DNA of 64,000 nucleotides from Mariniphaga sp963747515 (lineage in GTDB: Bacteria > Bacteroidota > Bacteroidia > Bacteroidales > Prolixibacteraceae). The notes beneath the pieces are model-generated. The model did not search any database. It was not told where the DNA came from and saw only the letters and a list, made by a program, of their open reading frames with translations. The position numbers were made by a program, and so were the translations under genes. Numbering within the stretch: the stretch's first letter is position 1; every line of letters begins with the position of its first letter. The stretch covers positions 124,001 through 188,000 of the forward strand of contig CAVVFN010000005.1 in the NCBI GenBank assembly GCA_963747515.1, given 5' to 3'. Below, in pieces: positions 16,442 to 26,107 of the stretch.

Positions 16442-17896
16442 ATGAAATATATATTTGAAGTTAGTATTACCATTCTAATACTAATATTTTGCAGCTTTCA
16501 ACCTAGAGCAGAAAAGGTATCAAAAGAAAAAGCCCAACATATTGCTAAAAATTGGTGGAATTCGAAAATGAATATTAATCAGACTAATGAAATTAGTATT
16601 GAATCATTTATTCATAATAATGATACCTCATTTCACATTATTAATTTCAAAGATGCCGGATTTGTAATTGTTTCTGCAGATGACAACACTTATCCAATTA
16701 TAGGATTTTCTGATATTGGAAACATTCATTTAGAAAAACTTCCGGTTGAATTTTTAAGCTGGCTTGAATACTATTCAGAAATGATATTAAATAATGCTAA
16801 ACAAAAGAAACATGAGAAAATAGCTGAAAAATGGAACGAGATTTATTTTGGTTTAAACCTGAAAAGTTTACAAACTTCAGTTCCTTCACTTTTTGAAAGT
16901 ACAGGTTCGTCATGCTGGGCAGGTTGGTATCCTTATTTTAACCAAGCGCCACCAAGTAGTTCATATTATCAAGGAACAGGTGGCTGTGTACCCGGAAGTA
17001 TGGCAGAACTTATGAAATACCATCGCCATCCCAGAATAGGCAGTGGTTCTCATAAGTATAGTTACTATGGAACAACAATTTCTGAAAACTTTAATAAAAT
17101 TTTTATCTATGAGGAAATGCCATATCGGCTTACATATTGTGGAAATGGACATCCAACATGTAACGATGGGTCATTTGATATAATTCCAGGAACAACTCAA
17201 AACAATATTGACGAGGTGGGATGGCTGCAATATCTTGCAGGGGTATCTGTAGAGATGATGTGGATTGATAACAGGGGGGATCCAGAAATCGTTCCAACAG
17301 GAACTTTTGGAAATACTGGTGAGTGGGTTGAAAAGATGGTTTCACATTTTTATTATTCCCCTGATTATGAATATTGGAGTTCGTCAAGTATACAGCAAGA
17401 TACTGATGGATTTAAAACGAAAGCACGGGAAAATTTAAATAATGGATTACCAGTATTATTTAGATATGTGACGGAAAATGGAGGACATGCTGTTATTATA
17501 GATGGCTATGAAGATGATGATTTTTTTCATTTTATTTTTGGATGGGGAGGTCATTTGAATGGATACTATTTTTTATTCGATAGTGATGATGATGGGATTC
17601 ATGATCCCCGACCATATATTGACGAATGGGGTTTACAAGCAACATTTGATATAACTCCCAGTTGTCCTGAAGTTAATGATATTTCTTTTTCAAGTGAAAC
17701 TATAAATATTTCTGAAAGTAGATTGTTCGAAGCTAAGGAGAATATTACATTGTCCAATATAATAATAGAAGGTAATGGTATTGATGGAGGCAATGCAGTG
17801 GCAAGAGCTAACAATTCAGTAACAATAACTTCAAATTTTGAAGTTCAAAATGGCGCTCAGTTTATAATTTTTATTGAACCATGTGGAATTCCTTAA
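16442..17896 (+). CDS. C10-family cysteine protease (streptopain-like)
   Basis: A 484-residue secreted protease of MEROPS family C10 (SpeB, interpain). Residues 1-23 are the signal peptide. An N-terminal propeptide of the Spi type (about 25-135) includes FKDAGFVIVSADDNTYPIIG. The catalytic domain has Cys182 in GTGGCVPGSMAEL followed by MKYHRHP, His349 in NGGHAVIIDGY, and the substrate-pocket motif FIFGWGGHLNGYY. One oddity: the segment after the catalytic Cys is usually VATA and here is VPGS. Residues about 410-484 are a beta-strand adhesin-like end (SSETINISES, FIEPCGIP) and not a standard sorting tail. The protease may degrade host or environmental proteins and is expected to self-activate by cutting off the propeptide. 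Confidence 0.88.
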   Translation: MKYIFEVSITILILIFCSFQPRAEKVSKEKAQHIAKNWWNSKMNINQTNEISIESFIHNNDTSFHIINFKDAGFVIVSADDNTYPIIGFSDIGNIHLEKLPVEFLSWLEYYSEMILNNAKQKKHEKIAEKWNEIYFGLNLKSLQTSVPSLFESTGSSCWAGWYPYFNQAPPSSSYYQGTGGCVPGSMAELMKYHRHPRIGSGSHKYSYYGTTISENFNKIFIYEEMPYRLTYCGNGHPTCNDGSFDIIPGTTQNNIDEVGWLQYLAGVSVEMMWIDNRGDPEIVPTGTFGNTGEWVEKMVSHFYYSPDYEYWSSSSIQQDTDGFKTKARENLNNGLPVLFRYVTENGGHAVIIDGYEDDDFFHFIFGWGGHLNGYYFLFDSDDDGIHDPRPYIDEWGLQATFDITPSCPEVNDISFSSETINISESRLFEAKENITLSNIIIEGNGIDGGNAVARANNSVTITSNFEVQNGAQFIIFIEPCGIP

Positions 17897-17905
17897 ACTA
17901 ATAAT

Positions 17906-18991
17906 ATGATACAAACCTGTTTTTATTTTCTTGTAAACCTACTTGAAAATTGTATTAAAAGGATTTTTTGGTGTTATCGGGACTGGAAATCGGATTATGT
18001 AAATTCAAGTAATGTAAGGTTGAAACATTCGTTTTCGCTGGTATTTATATTTATTTTAATGATTTATCAGCCTGTTATAGCAAATCAACTGATGACAAAT
18101 GATATGGCTGTGAAAAATGAAATTATTGATACTGTCCATTCCTCATTTTTGGATTCCGGACGCAGATGGAATATTGGCACTCACTCTGTCAACGATTGGC
18201 CGATTGATCCATATGATCGTTGGAAAACAACTTATTATACGATAACAAACGATACAACATTTAATAACACTAAATACAAAATAGTTTACGAACAATTTGA
18301 ATTGTCTGAAGAAGATAAATTTTTGAGATACTATATCAGGGAGGATTCCGCAGGAAAAGTATTTCATTCAGACGGAGAACAGGAGGTTCTGGCTTTTGAC
18401 TTTAGCTTAAACAAGGGTGATACAGCAATAGTTGAAGTCCTCAATTTAGAAACCAAATATTTTATCCGGGTCGATTCAGTGGGCACAGTCACACTTGCAG
18501 ATAATAAAGATTATTATGCCTTGTTTGTGCGGGTATGCGACTACTTTAAAAACAAACCGGATTGCGATAATGAAGTTTCAGATATATGGGTTCCTGGAAT
18601 CGGGTCATTAAATTACGGTATTTCTTATCCTCTGCTTTTTGTGACGGGCAGTGCAGCTAAACCCTATTTATTGTGCCATAATTTATATAATGATGTGATA
18701 TATGTAAACCCCGAATTCGGAAATTGTGAACTAAATACTTCAGCAGAACATATTAAAAAGCAGGAACAATTGGTTATTGTTCATCAGGAATCAGGAAACA
18801 GGTTGAAGCTCGAGATTTCCGCTAACAATTATGGAGTTTTTAAGTTGTATGACCTTTTTGGAAGAAAAGTTGGGGAGATACGGACAGACAGTAATACTGA
18901 GACTTTTGTTACTCCGGGTGGAGGACTGTTTATTTACTACTATGAAAGTGACAACGGTAAAATACAAACCGGGAAAGTTATTGTTAGGTAA
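17906..18991 (+). CDS. T9SS-sorted secreted protein, unknown function
   Basis: A 361-residue frame starting 9 bp after the C10 protease gene. The first 38 residues are not signal-like; a hydrophobic segment SFSLVFIFILMIYQPVIA follows, so the true start may be a TTG at 18020 just before KHSFS. The body belongs to the same family as the proteins at 13170 and 19082 (VLAFDFSLNKGDTAIVEV, WVPGIGSLNYGI). The C terminus (LKLEISANNYGVFKLYDLFG, KVIVR) is a short sorting-tail-like module. Probably cotranscribed with the protease. The function is unknown. Confidence 0.72.
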   Translation: MIQTCFYFLVNLLENCIKRIFWCYRDWKSDYVNSSNVRLKHSFSLVFIFILMIYQPVIANQLMTNDMAVKNEIIDTVHSSFLDSGRRWNIGTHSVNDWPIDPYDRWKTTYYTITNDTTFNNTKYKIVYEQFELSEEDKFLRYYIREDSAGKVFHSDGEQEVLAFDFSLNKGDTAIVEVLNLETKYFIRVDSVGTVTLADNKDYYALFVRVCDYFKNKPDCDNEVSDIWVPGIGSLNYGISYPLLFVTGSAAKPYLLCHNLYNDVIYVNPEFGNCELNTSAEHIKKQEQLVIVHQESGNRLKLEISANNYGVFKLYDLFGRKVGEIRTDSNTETFVTPGGGLFIYYYESDNGKIQTGKVIVR

Positions 18992-19081
18992 TCTGTGCCA
19001 GGAAAGTATTTATCAGTTTGTGAAAGAAAGACTATAAAAAACAGATGCATAAAGACAGATAAAATTCTAAACAAAAGCATC

Positions 19082-19999
19082 ATGCAATTCAAAATAAATA
19101 TTTTCATATTATTCCTTTTCTTTAATTCGGCGACATATTCTCAAACAGAATGGGCTCCAATCAACGCTGAATGGTACTATAATTACAGGGAAAGTCAGGG
19201 TTCCCCGGAAACAGGATATTATTATATGCAATCTGTTAAGGATACAGTTATCGATTCAAAATACTGCAAAGTTTTATCCCGAAAGTTTATCAATTCAAAA
19301 GGGGTAGAATATGATAAAGGAATCAGTATCATCTATCAGGATACACAAGAGAATAAGATTTACAGGTTTTTGTTCGGAAGTTTCTATTTATTGTATGATT
19401 TTTCAAAAGAAAAAGGTGATACCTTAATTATCAAAGAGCCTTATTCCGAAAGCAGCTATGATTCTATTGTGATGGTGGTTGATTCGGTCTGGGAAGAAGA
19501 GGTCTCAACCAGTAATTATTTGAAAACAATTCATTTAAAACGATTATATACCAGCAATCTTGCGTTGGATTTTGATGGTAAAATAATAGAAAAAGTTGGA
19601 AACTTAGGTTATTTTTTTCCTTTTAATCAATTATCCTGTGATAGTGGTTGTCCTCTGCCTCTGAGGTGCTACAATGATAACCAGGTGAATTTTGTGTCAA
19701 AAGAACCATACGTTCTTCCGGTTGCTTGCGATTTTACATTTACTGGTAGTGATGTAATTGTTGATATGGATATCAGGTTGACTCCTAATCCGTGTAACGG
19801 CATTTTTTCAATTGAAACTACACGCACAAAATCTCTTATTGTTAATATATATAGTTCTTCAGGCCAAATCATTTTCCAGGATAAAATGATAGATGAAACT
19901 AAACGTTCGTTCGACATTTCTATTCATCCCAGTGGTATTTATTATTTAAAAATATATGATAAAGAACGCAGTAGCATAAAAAAACTAATAAAATATTGA
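19082..19999 (+). CDS. T9SS-sorted secreted protein, unknown function
   Basis: A 305-residue protein; the start was chosen so that a clean signal peptide (INIFILFLFFNSATYSQ) begins the protein, rather than a start 87 bp upstream. The body has YLLYDFSKEKGDTLI and IEKVGNLGYFFPF like its relatives at 13170 and 17906, with a Cys-containing CPLPLRCYND loop. The tail starts IRLTPNPCNGIFSIETT and ends IKKLIKY, a type A sorting domain. Three members of this family within 7 kb indicate local duplication. Confidence 0.78.
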   Translation: MQFKINIFILFLFFNSATYSQTEWAPINAEWYYNYRESQGSPETGYYYMQSVKDTVIDSKYCKVLSRKFINSKGVEYDKGISIIYQDTQENKIYRFLFGSFYLLYDFSKEKGDTLIIKEPYSESSYDSIVMVVDSVWEEEVSTSNYLKTIHLKRLYTSNLALDFDGKIIEKVGNLGYFFPFNQLSCDSGCPLPLRCYNDNQVNFVSKEPYVLPVACDFTFTGSDVIVDMDIRLTPNPCNGIFSIETTRTKSLIVNIYSSSGQIIFQDKMIDETKRSFDISIHPSGIYYLKIYDKERSSIKKLIKY

Positions 20000-20157
20000 A
20001 CTAAAAAGGCAAAGGAAGTAGTCTATGTTGCTTTTGAGAGCCCCACAACAGGAACTGGCTCCTTTTGGTTAAAGTGTAACTGTTTAACTAATAAGATTTG
20101 CTTTTTTAACTTTTTTTTACGAACTTATATAGTATAAAAACTATAAAATCAATTATC

Positions 20158-20217
20158 ATGAAAAGATCTATCCTTATTTTTCTGTTTTGTGCACTTTGCT
20201 GGGGTTTTTGTGCCTGA
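20158..20217 (+). pseudogene. Remnant of a fibre-gene start
   Basis: Encodes MKRSILIFLFCALCWGFCA and a stop. The first 13 residues and about 55 bp upstream are nearly identical to the start of the fibre gene at 15117. The downstream sequence to 20376 shows no continuing frame. It is evidently a truncated duplicate; the 377-bp gap between the genes at 19999 and 20377 holds nothing else recognisable. Confidence 0.75.
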
Positions 20218-20376
20218 TGGAGCGGTGTTAAAAGTCAGATCCCTTGAAACAACTATTACTAATGGGTTTACCCTGGAATTGGTTCAGAGTGGGGTTTTCT
20301 AAATGAAACGGTACCTGATTGGCTTTGATTCTGAGACATATATTTGAACTCAATAAAATAATTAATTTCCAGTTTT

Positions 20377-21702
20377 ATGAAATATATACTGATATTATTA
20401 ATTATCTTCTTAACAGTAAAGAATGGAAACACCTGTTCCTGTGAGTACTACGAAGCTGATTTCTATAAAAATGTTTATAAAAATGGCTTTAACTGCATTG
20501 CTGTTTTTGAAACATTTGAAACAGTTACACTGGAAAAAATAGGGGAATATAATATCCAAATCGGCTACTTTATTGTAACAGATACGATTAATTCCGGTAA
20601 ATTTCAGATTGGGGATACCATAAAAGTATTAGGATCAAGCGGAGCTAACTGTGGGGAGCAAATGTATATTTTTGATAAGGGTGATACTTTGGCACTCGCC
20701 TTACGGAATAACTATATCAATGAATTCCTGAAAGACACTTTTTATATGGAAGGTATCTGTGGCAAACATTTCCTTAAGATCAAAAATGGCAAGAATGATG
20801 GATTAACAATTCCTGAAATCATTGAAAAAGTAAAATACAGCACTTCAATAGATCCGTTAATTGCAGATGCAGGCAATGATGTAATCGTTTGTTCAGGCGG
20901 AAACGAAGAATATATACTGGGCGGATACCCGGCTGCTTCCGGTGGGGTGGAACCCTATACCTACACCTGGAGCGGGAGACATTTCGACCAAAAATATCCC
21001 TCCGGCATTCCATCCTGGATTTACGCTTCCGATTTTTTGGACGATACCACGAAAAGCAATCCGGTTATAACAGAATGGAGAAATGTACCTATGGAGTGGA
21101 CGACTTACTACCTGAAGGTAGAAGATGCAGAAGGAAATATTATGTATGACTCTGTCCAGGTAATAACTTCCTCATTTTTACTTGGCGGTCCTTATAAATT
21201 ATCCGTAACAATTCACAAAGGCGACAGTGTTAAGTTCTTAGGGAACATTTCGGTTTTTAGTAACTTTGAGCCTTTAACAGAATATAAATTTAGTCCGACT
21301 CATGGATTATCGGATCCAACTGACATTTATGGCTGGGCAAAACCAGATACGAGTATCACCTACTATCTGGAGGCAGTAAATTCGGCAGGGTGCCGTTCAG
21401 GTAAGATAGAGTATTGGCATATTGAAGTAGTTGACACAATTACTGCTTCGAATGATTTTTTAATCAACCAGCTTGTGCCGCTAATTTATCCAATTCCGAT
21501 GCAAGATTATTTGAGAATTGACCATTCATCCACTATTCAGCAGGTTGATGTTTTGGATATTAAAGGTATAAAAATGTTTTCCGTTTTCCCGATGGAAAGG
21601 AATACCAGAATCGATACAGGAAGATTGCAGGAAGGCATTTATATAATTGTGATAAAAACACAAGGTAGTGTTTACAGGAATACGATAATTAAGCGTAACT
21701 AA
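20377..21702 (+). CDS. Secreted protein with TIMP/NTR-like N terminus and T9SS tail
   Basis: A 441-residue protein. Signal peptide residues 1-18, predicted to leave Cys-Ser-Cys at or near the mature N terminus. Residues about 20-130 have the pattern of a netrin-like (TIMP) domain: CSCEYYEADF, FIVTDTINSGKFQIGDTIKV, GANCGEQMYIFDKGDTLAL, CGKHFL. Then come two PKD-like segments (about 165-260 and 270-360; VICSGGNEEYILGG, VIHKGD-type strands). The sorting tail is at 375-441, ending NTIIKRN and shared with the mini-protein at 11827. NTR domains in animals inhibit metalloproteases through the N-terminal Cys; bacterial members are uncharacterised and the role here is unknown. Confidence 0.72.
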   Translation: MKYILILLIIFLTVKNGNTCSCEYYEADFYKNVYKNGFNCIAVFETFETVTLEKIGEYNIQIGYFIVTDTINSGKFQIGDTIKVLGSSGANCGEQMYIFDKGDTLALALRNNYINEFLKDTFYMEGICGKHFLKIKNGKNDGLTIPEIIEKVKYSTSIDPLIADAGNDVIVCSGGNEEYILGGYPAASGGVEPYTYTWSGRHFDQKYPSGIPSWIYASDFLDDTTKSNPVITEWRNVPMEWTTYYLKVEDAEGNIMYDSVQVITSSFLLGGPYKLSVTIHKGDSVKFLGNISVFSNFEPLTEYKFSPTHGLSDPTDIYGWAKPDTSITYYLEAVNSAGCRSGKIEYWHIEVVDTITASNDFLINQLVPLIYPIPMQDYLRIDHSSTIQQVDVLDIKGIKMFSVFPMERNTRIDTGRLQEGIYIIVIKTQGSVYRNTIIKRN

Positions 21703-21765
21703 AACTGACTTGTCGGATTTAAAGAAGTGAGAAATATGCAAAAGCTAATAGGAAATTTGATAATT

Positions 21766-21872
21766 GAGCTGTAACCATAAGTGCAAATGATTTTGCTGCC
21801 GGATTTTATCTGTACAGCCTGGTTTGTGACGGAGGCATGATAGATACGAAGCGGATGTTGTTGACAGAGTAA
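21766..21872 (+). pseudogene. Orphan T9SS tail fragment, fibre-gene type
   Basis: Encodes AVTISANDFAAGFYLYSLVC and continues DGGMIDTKRMLLTE with a stop, nearly identical to the last 35 residues of the fibre protein ending at 16331. No start or upstream frame. It lies between the NTR-like gene and the frameshifted family B lipoprotein. Confidence 0.8.
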
Positions 21873-21927
21873 ATTATGCAAAATACTGAATATGAAAACA
21901 ATATCCGCATTGCTTTTTATAAATAAA

Positions 21928-22939
21928 ATGAAAAAACTATTTTTATTAGCAGGAATCACTGTTTTAATTTTTAGTTGCAGTAATCGTGACGATATCATTC
22001 CGGAAGGCCAAGAAAAACCCAAATCCCAACTGGTATTTTATACCAATGCGCAGGCCATTTTAAATTGCGGCCCGTTTGATGTAGATGTTTTTGTCGACAG
22101 CGTTCCGGTCGGTTCAATTTCATATCCATACATTAATGATGAACTTCCTGATTGTTTTCAAAGCGACAATACCCTTTTGGTTGAAAAAGATACGGGAACC
22201 TACAGTTATTTTGCAAAAACAACGTGTAACAATTACATCCAGTGGTCGGGGACAATTCATGCCAAACCGGATTCCTGCAGTAAAATATTTTTCGATATGG
22301 AAAATACAGATACCGGACACATCCTTTTTTACACAAACGCTCAAGATATACTTGACTCCCGTGAATTTGATGTAAATGTTTATATCAATGATTCTTTAGC
22401 AGGCAAATTACCGGGGGCCTTTCTTCCGCAGCAAAGTGTTCCTTCCTGTGATATGACTGACACACTGTCGGTTCTAAAATTTCATCAAGCCGGTGGGTGC
22501 ATATTCCTACACAGCAGATTTTCATTATACAGCAGATATGTATTATGAACCTTTAGGATGGTCAGGGAATTTTGAAATTAAAAAAGACAGTTGTACCGTT
22601 GTTTACTTAAGTTTAATTCCAGCCGGTTCAAACCTGCCCGGGAGCAGGTTAACAGGTACCTGGGCGGAAAAATATCCGGAGTTATGGGATGGCATATCGG
22701 ATACGATAGTTTTTACAGATGATTTTACAGTAGAAAAACATTTTTTATTCGATGAATGGAATTACAATATGATGAATGATTCCACTGTTTTATTTCAAAA
22801 TGATAATCCAACCTTAAGTCCTAAAATATCTGGTCATAAAGTAAAATTTATAGATGATAAAGAAATTATTATATATAATTTTTTCCAAAGATCAATTTCT
22901 GCGGTAGTGAAAAATACTCATTTCATTAAAATCGAATAA
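21928..22939 (+). pseudogene. Family B lipoprotein, frameshifted copy
   Basis: A duplicate of the 12023 gene. The start at 21928 gives the same lipoprotein signal (MKKLFLLAG, Cys17). A one-base insertion at about 22484-22489 (TTCATCAAGCCGG against TTCAACAGCCGG in the intact copy) shifts the frame in the second FYTNAQ repeat; the original frame resumes at about 22493 and runs to 22939. The first part alone encodes about 207 residues with one full repeat and might still be secreted. The last quarter differs from the intact copy more than the rest, suggesting an old duplication or later gene conversion of the first part. Confidence 0.82.
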
Positions 22940-23009
22940 AATGTAAAACGAACATAAATTCAATCTACAAACAAAAAAAGTGGAAAAGTATTTGTATCTT
23001 GAAGGTGGA

Positions 23010-23037
23010 TTTGAAGTTGGACAAGGATCTAGATTTG
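23010..23037 (+). promoter_or_regulatory. Candidate promoter, second copy
   Basis: TTTG at 23010-23013 and TAGATTTG at 23030-23037, 16 bp apart, the duplicate of the site at 13100-13127. It would drive the T9SS gene at 23108, which is unrelated to the gene behind the first copy. Confidence 0.45.
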
Positions 23038-23107
23038 AAGTAAAGTAAGCAGGTTGGAGCAATGGTTCAGGTATGAATATTTTTCATTTTTTCAAAAAAA
23101 CCTAAAG

Positions 23108-24427
23108 ATGAAATTACTTTTATTGGCGGCATTAATTTTTATAAATATTATTGCACATGGGCAACAACTGTGGGAACAAAAGTATGATGATAAAGTTGCC
23201 CAGACTTTTGCACGGACTTTAGCGAACAAATATGTATTAGCCGGCTCGAAATCTGAATCTATGCAACAGCGATGGCACATCTTTCAAGCAGATTCAATGG
23301 GGAAGATTGAGTGGGATACAACTTTTTTGCATGGATATTTTGGTTCCCCTGGATGTATAGAACCAACTCCGGATTCCGGGTTCATAGTTACCGGATATGA
23401 AGAGGGAGAGGCTTACTTTTTAAAATACGATAAAAACAATAATTTAAAATGGGAATCAAAAATTCTTCCACCGGGACATGGAGTTGAGCCAATTACTTCA
23501 ATTATTACCTCAACAGAAAAAGGTTATTTAGCCACCGGGGTTGTTTGGGAAGGATTTGGGGAACTATTTTTAATTAAACTTGACGAAAACGGGGACAGCC
23601 TTTGGACAAAAAGATACTTCCAGCGAGGCGGAGGTGGAGTTTCATTAGTAAAATCTCCTGATAACACCGGGTACTATTGCCTGGCCGTTTCATCCCTTGC
23701 AAGGACATTGTTGTTAAAAATCGATGAACAGGGAGATACCATCTGGTCAAGGAAAATTCATGAAAGCTCGTTTGGTACTTCAATGGTTTTAACTTCAGAC
23801 ACAAACCTTGTTATTTCGTCAGTTGAAAAAAGCAGGAATCTTGTGTTTACAAAAGTGGATTTAACGGGAAAAAAAATCTGGGAAAAAAAATACACAAGTG
23901 CCTATACATATAATCATTGCAATCATATTTCGGAAACATCAGACAAAGGGTTTATTACCTCAAATTATATGTATCCACCGGATTATGGGGAATTATGGAT
24001 AATGAAGCTGGATGAACAGGGGGATAGTCTTTTTTCGATAAAATCATCAAACGTAAAACTAAGGCCTGAAGAGATAATGGAAACCAGTGACGGTTTTTAT
24101 GTTTTCCTGGCAAACGATAGGGATTATAGGCCCCGGTTGATAAAAACGGATAAATCAGGCAGTGTAATTACTTCCATGCATTCCCCGAAGCTGCAAAATC
24201 AAATCAGCCTATATCCCAACCCTGTCAAGGATAATTTGACGGTAATAACAGATAAGCCTCTTCCGGAAAATGGATATTACAGATTATTCAATTCATCAGG
24301 ACTCTTGATAAAAGAGGGTGAAATATACCAGGTAACTACAATTGATATGGATAATCTTACAAAAGGGATGTATGTTTTAGACATAAATATAGAAGGTCAG
24401 GTGATTTCAAACAAAATAGTGAAGTAA
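23108..24427 (+). CDS. Secreted beta-propeller protein with T9SS tail
   Basis: A 440-residue protein; the start at 23108 gives a signal peptide (LLLLAALIFINIIAHG) and avoids an implausible 18-residue extension. The body consists of about six repeats of the type GFIVTGYEEG...LKYDKNNNLKWESKI and LIKLDENGDSLWTKRY, as in delta-60/PQQ-like beta-propellers. The last 80 residues are a type A sorting tail (ISLYPNPVKDNLTVITD, KGMYVLDINIEGQ). It is exported by T9SS; no enzymatic function is evident. Confidence 0.82.
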   Translation: MKLLLLAALIFINIIAHGQQLWEQKYDDKVAQTFARTLANKYVLAGSKSESMQQRWHIFQADSMGKIEWDTTFLHGYFGSPGCIEPTPDSGFIVTGYEEGEAYFLKYDKNNNLKWESKILPPGHGVEPITSIITSTEKGYLATGVVWEGFGELFLIKLDENGDSLWTKRYFQRGGGGVSLVKSPDNTGYYCLAVSSLARTLLLKIDEQGDTIWSRKIHESSFGTSMVLTSDTNLVISSVEKSRNLVFTKVDLTGKKIWEKKYTSAYTYNHCNHISETSDKGFITSNYMYPPDYGELWIMKLDEQGDSLFSIKSSNVKLRPEEIMETSDGFYVFLANDRDYRPRLIKTDKSGSVITSMHSPKLQNQISLYPNPVKDNLTVITDKPLPENGYYRLFNSSGLLIKEGEIYQVTTIDMDNLTKGMYVLDINIEGQVISNKIVK

Positions 24428-24450
24428 AATGTTGCTAAAATCATACAATC

Positions 24451-25999
24451 ATGAAAACTAAAATCATTACCTTTCTCGCAGCCAGTCATTTTTTTAGCTT
24501 TTGCTTCATGCAACGATACAGACGATCCTGTAGAAGCACCGTTAACAAAAGAAACTTTCAGTGGTTACGTGCAAAAAGGGCCATTCATCAGTGGTTCGTC
24601 GGTGGCTATCTCCGAACTGGATGAGGAATTAAACCAGACCGGGCGGAGCTATTTTACCACTGTAATCAATAATTCAGGCAGTTTTGAGCAAAAGCAGGTG
24701 GAACTCATCTCAAATTATGTGCAGCTAAAAGCCGACGGCTATTATTTTAACGAGGTAAGCGGGCAATCCTCTTCGGGCCAGATTACACTCTATGCCCTGG
24801 CCGATATATCGGATGTCAGTTCGGCCAATGTGAATGTGCTTACGCACCTGGAAAGAAGCCGGGTGGAATACCTGGTGCAGCAGCAGGGGTTTTCCTTCAG
24901 TGCAGCCAAGGCGCAGGCACAGGAGGAGGTACTGGCAGTATTCAACCTGGAGCTGCCGGAGGATGCAACTTCCGAATCGTTAAACCTGACCAGTCATGGC
25001 ATCCTGACGGCTGTTTCATGCATTTTACAGGGCCAGTTGTCCACAGCCGACATGTCGGAACTCATGGCAGGCATCATATCCGACATCAAAACCGACGGGA
25101 CACTGGATGATCCTTCACTGGGTTCGCAGTTGATTGATAACGCCCGCCTCATAAATCTGGCAACCGTTCGCAGGAACCTGGAGGATAAGTATACCGAACC
25201 GGTTATGGGTAGTGCAGCCATTCCTGAGTTTGAAAGTTATGTGCTGAAATTTATGGAAGAAACGGCTTATGAACCCAAAACTTTTATCACCTATCCCGAA
25301 ACCGGCATTCATGGAATAAATATCCTGGCAGAAGATGTTACTGTGATAAAAGCGTACGACGGTCACAGCACAGAGAATAATTTTTATTCCATGAAAGCTG
25401 AGCTGCCTGAAGGTACAAGCTTAAAAGTTGTACTGAAAGACGGCAGGTGGCATTATGGCAGCATTCCTGCTCCTGAAAACTGGACAGCTGGCACTTACGA
25501 TGATGTTACCCGTTCGCAGGTTTTTACCGTTACCCAAAGTGGTATCCCGAATGATTTGGCTATTGCCGTAATAGAAGGGGAGATTACAATGGAAATATAC
25601 GAAAACGGAGCTGTAACACCTACCAGTGTAAAACAACTGACAGCAGTGGCTGAGCAGATTCCTGGTGACAGCAGCCTGGTTGTTGGCAAGTGGCAGCTAA
25701 GGAGTTTAACGGGCGGGTCTGCTCCGGCTGAGACTTTTACTGGCAATGATGTGGTTTGGGATTTTTGGCCGGTGGATACGCTTATTATAGATGTTAATAA
25801 AGTTGTTCCTGAAAACAGCAGGCTCCCATTTAAAGAATCAACGTTATTTCACTACTCGGTGGATTCGACGACGATGCTATCCATTTATAATTTTAATGAT
25901 GAACATTACGATTATGAATTTAGAGTGGAGGAAAATACCTTGCAGCTTTATCAGAATGTTGCCTCCGACGGAATAGTCCTGGAGTTTGAAAAAGAGTAA
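24451..25999 (+). pseudogene. Large lipoprotein with frameshift in the signal peptide
   Basis: The frame from ATG 24451 reads MKTKIITFLAA. The next frame then supplies VIFLAFASCNDTDD, a perfect lipobox, so one extra A at about 24484 splits the signal peptide from the mature protein. The remaining frame to 25999 is intact (over 475 residues). It has an N-terminal domain (FSGYVQKGPFISGSSVAISE, as in Bacteroidota surface lipoproteins), a helical middle (about 120-230), and a C-terminal lipocalin-like domain (VVGKWQLRSLTGGSAPAE). A decayed relative of that last domain lies at 14185. If the extra base is real the protein is not exported; the otherwise intact frame hints at a recent event or a sequencing error. 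Confidence 0.8.
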
Positions 26000-26007
26000 C
26001 AGGAAAG

Positions 26008-26065
26008 ATGGCGGAGGGAGACGGAAGACCGGAGACCGAAGACGGAAGACTGGAGACGAGAGAAG
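26008..26065. repeat. Purine-rich degenerate tandem repeat
   Basis: A run of GGAGACGGAAGACC-type units of 7-8 bp on the plus strand, almost free of pyrimidines except single C residues. It lies between the plus-strand gene block and the minus-strand glycan locus, at the point where transcription converges. No stem-loop terminator is obvious in the 108-bp gap. Confidence 0.6.
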
Positions 26066-26107
26066 GAGTGCAGCGGTTTTTAATCACTGATTTGGGATGC
26101 CTGTTAC

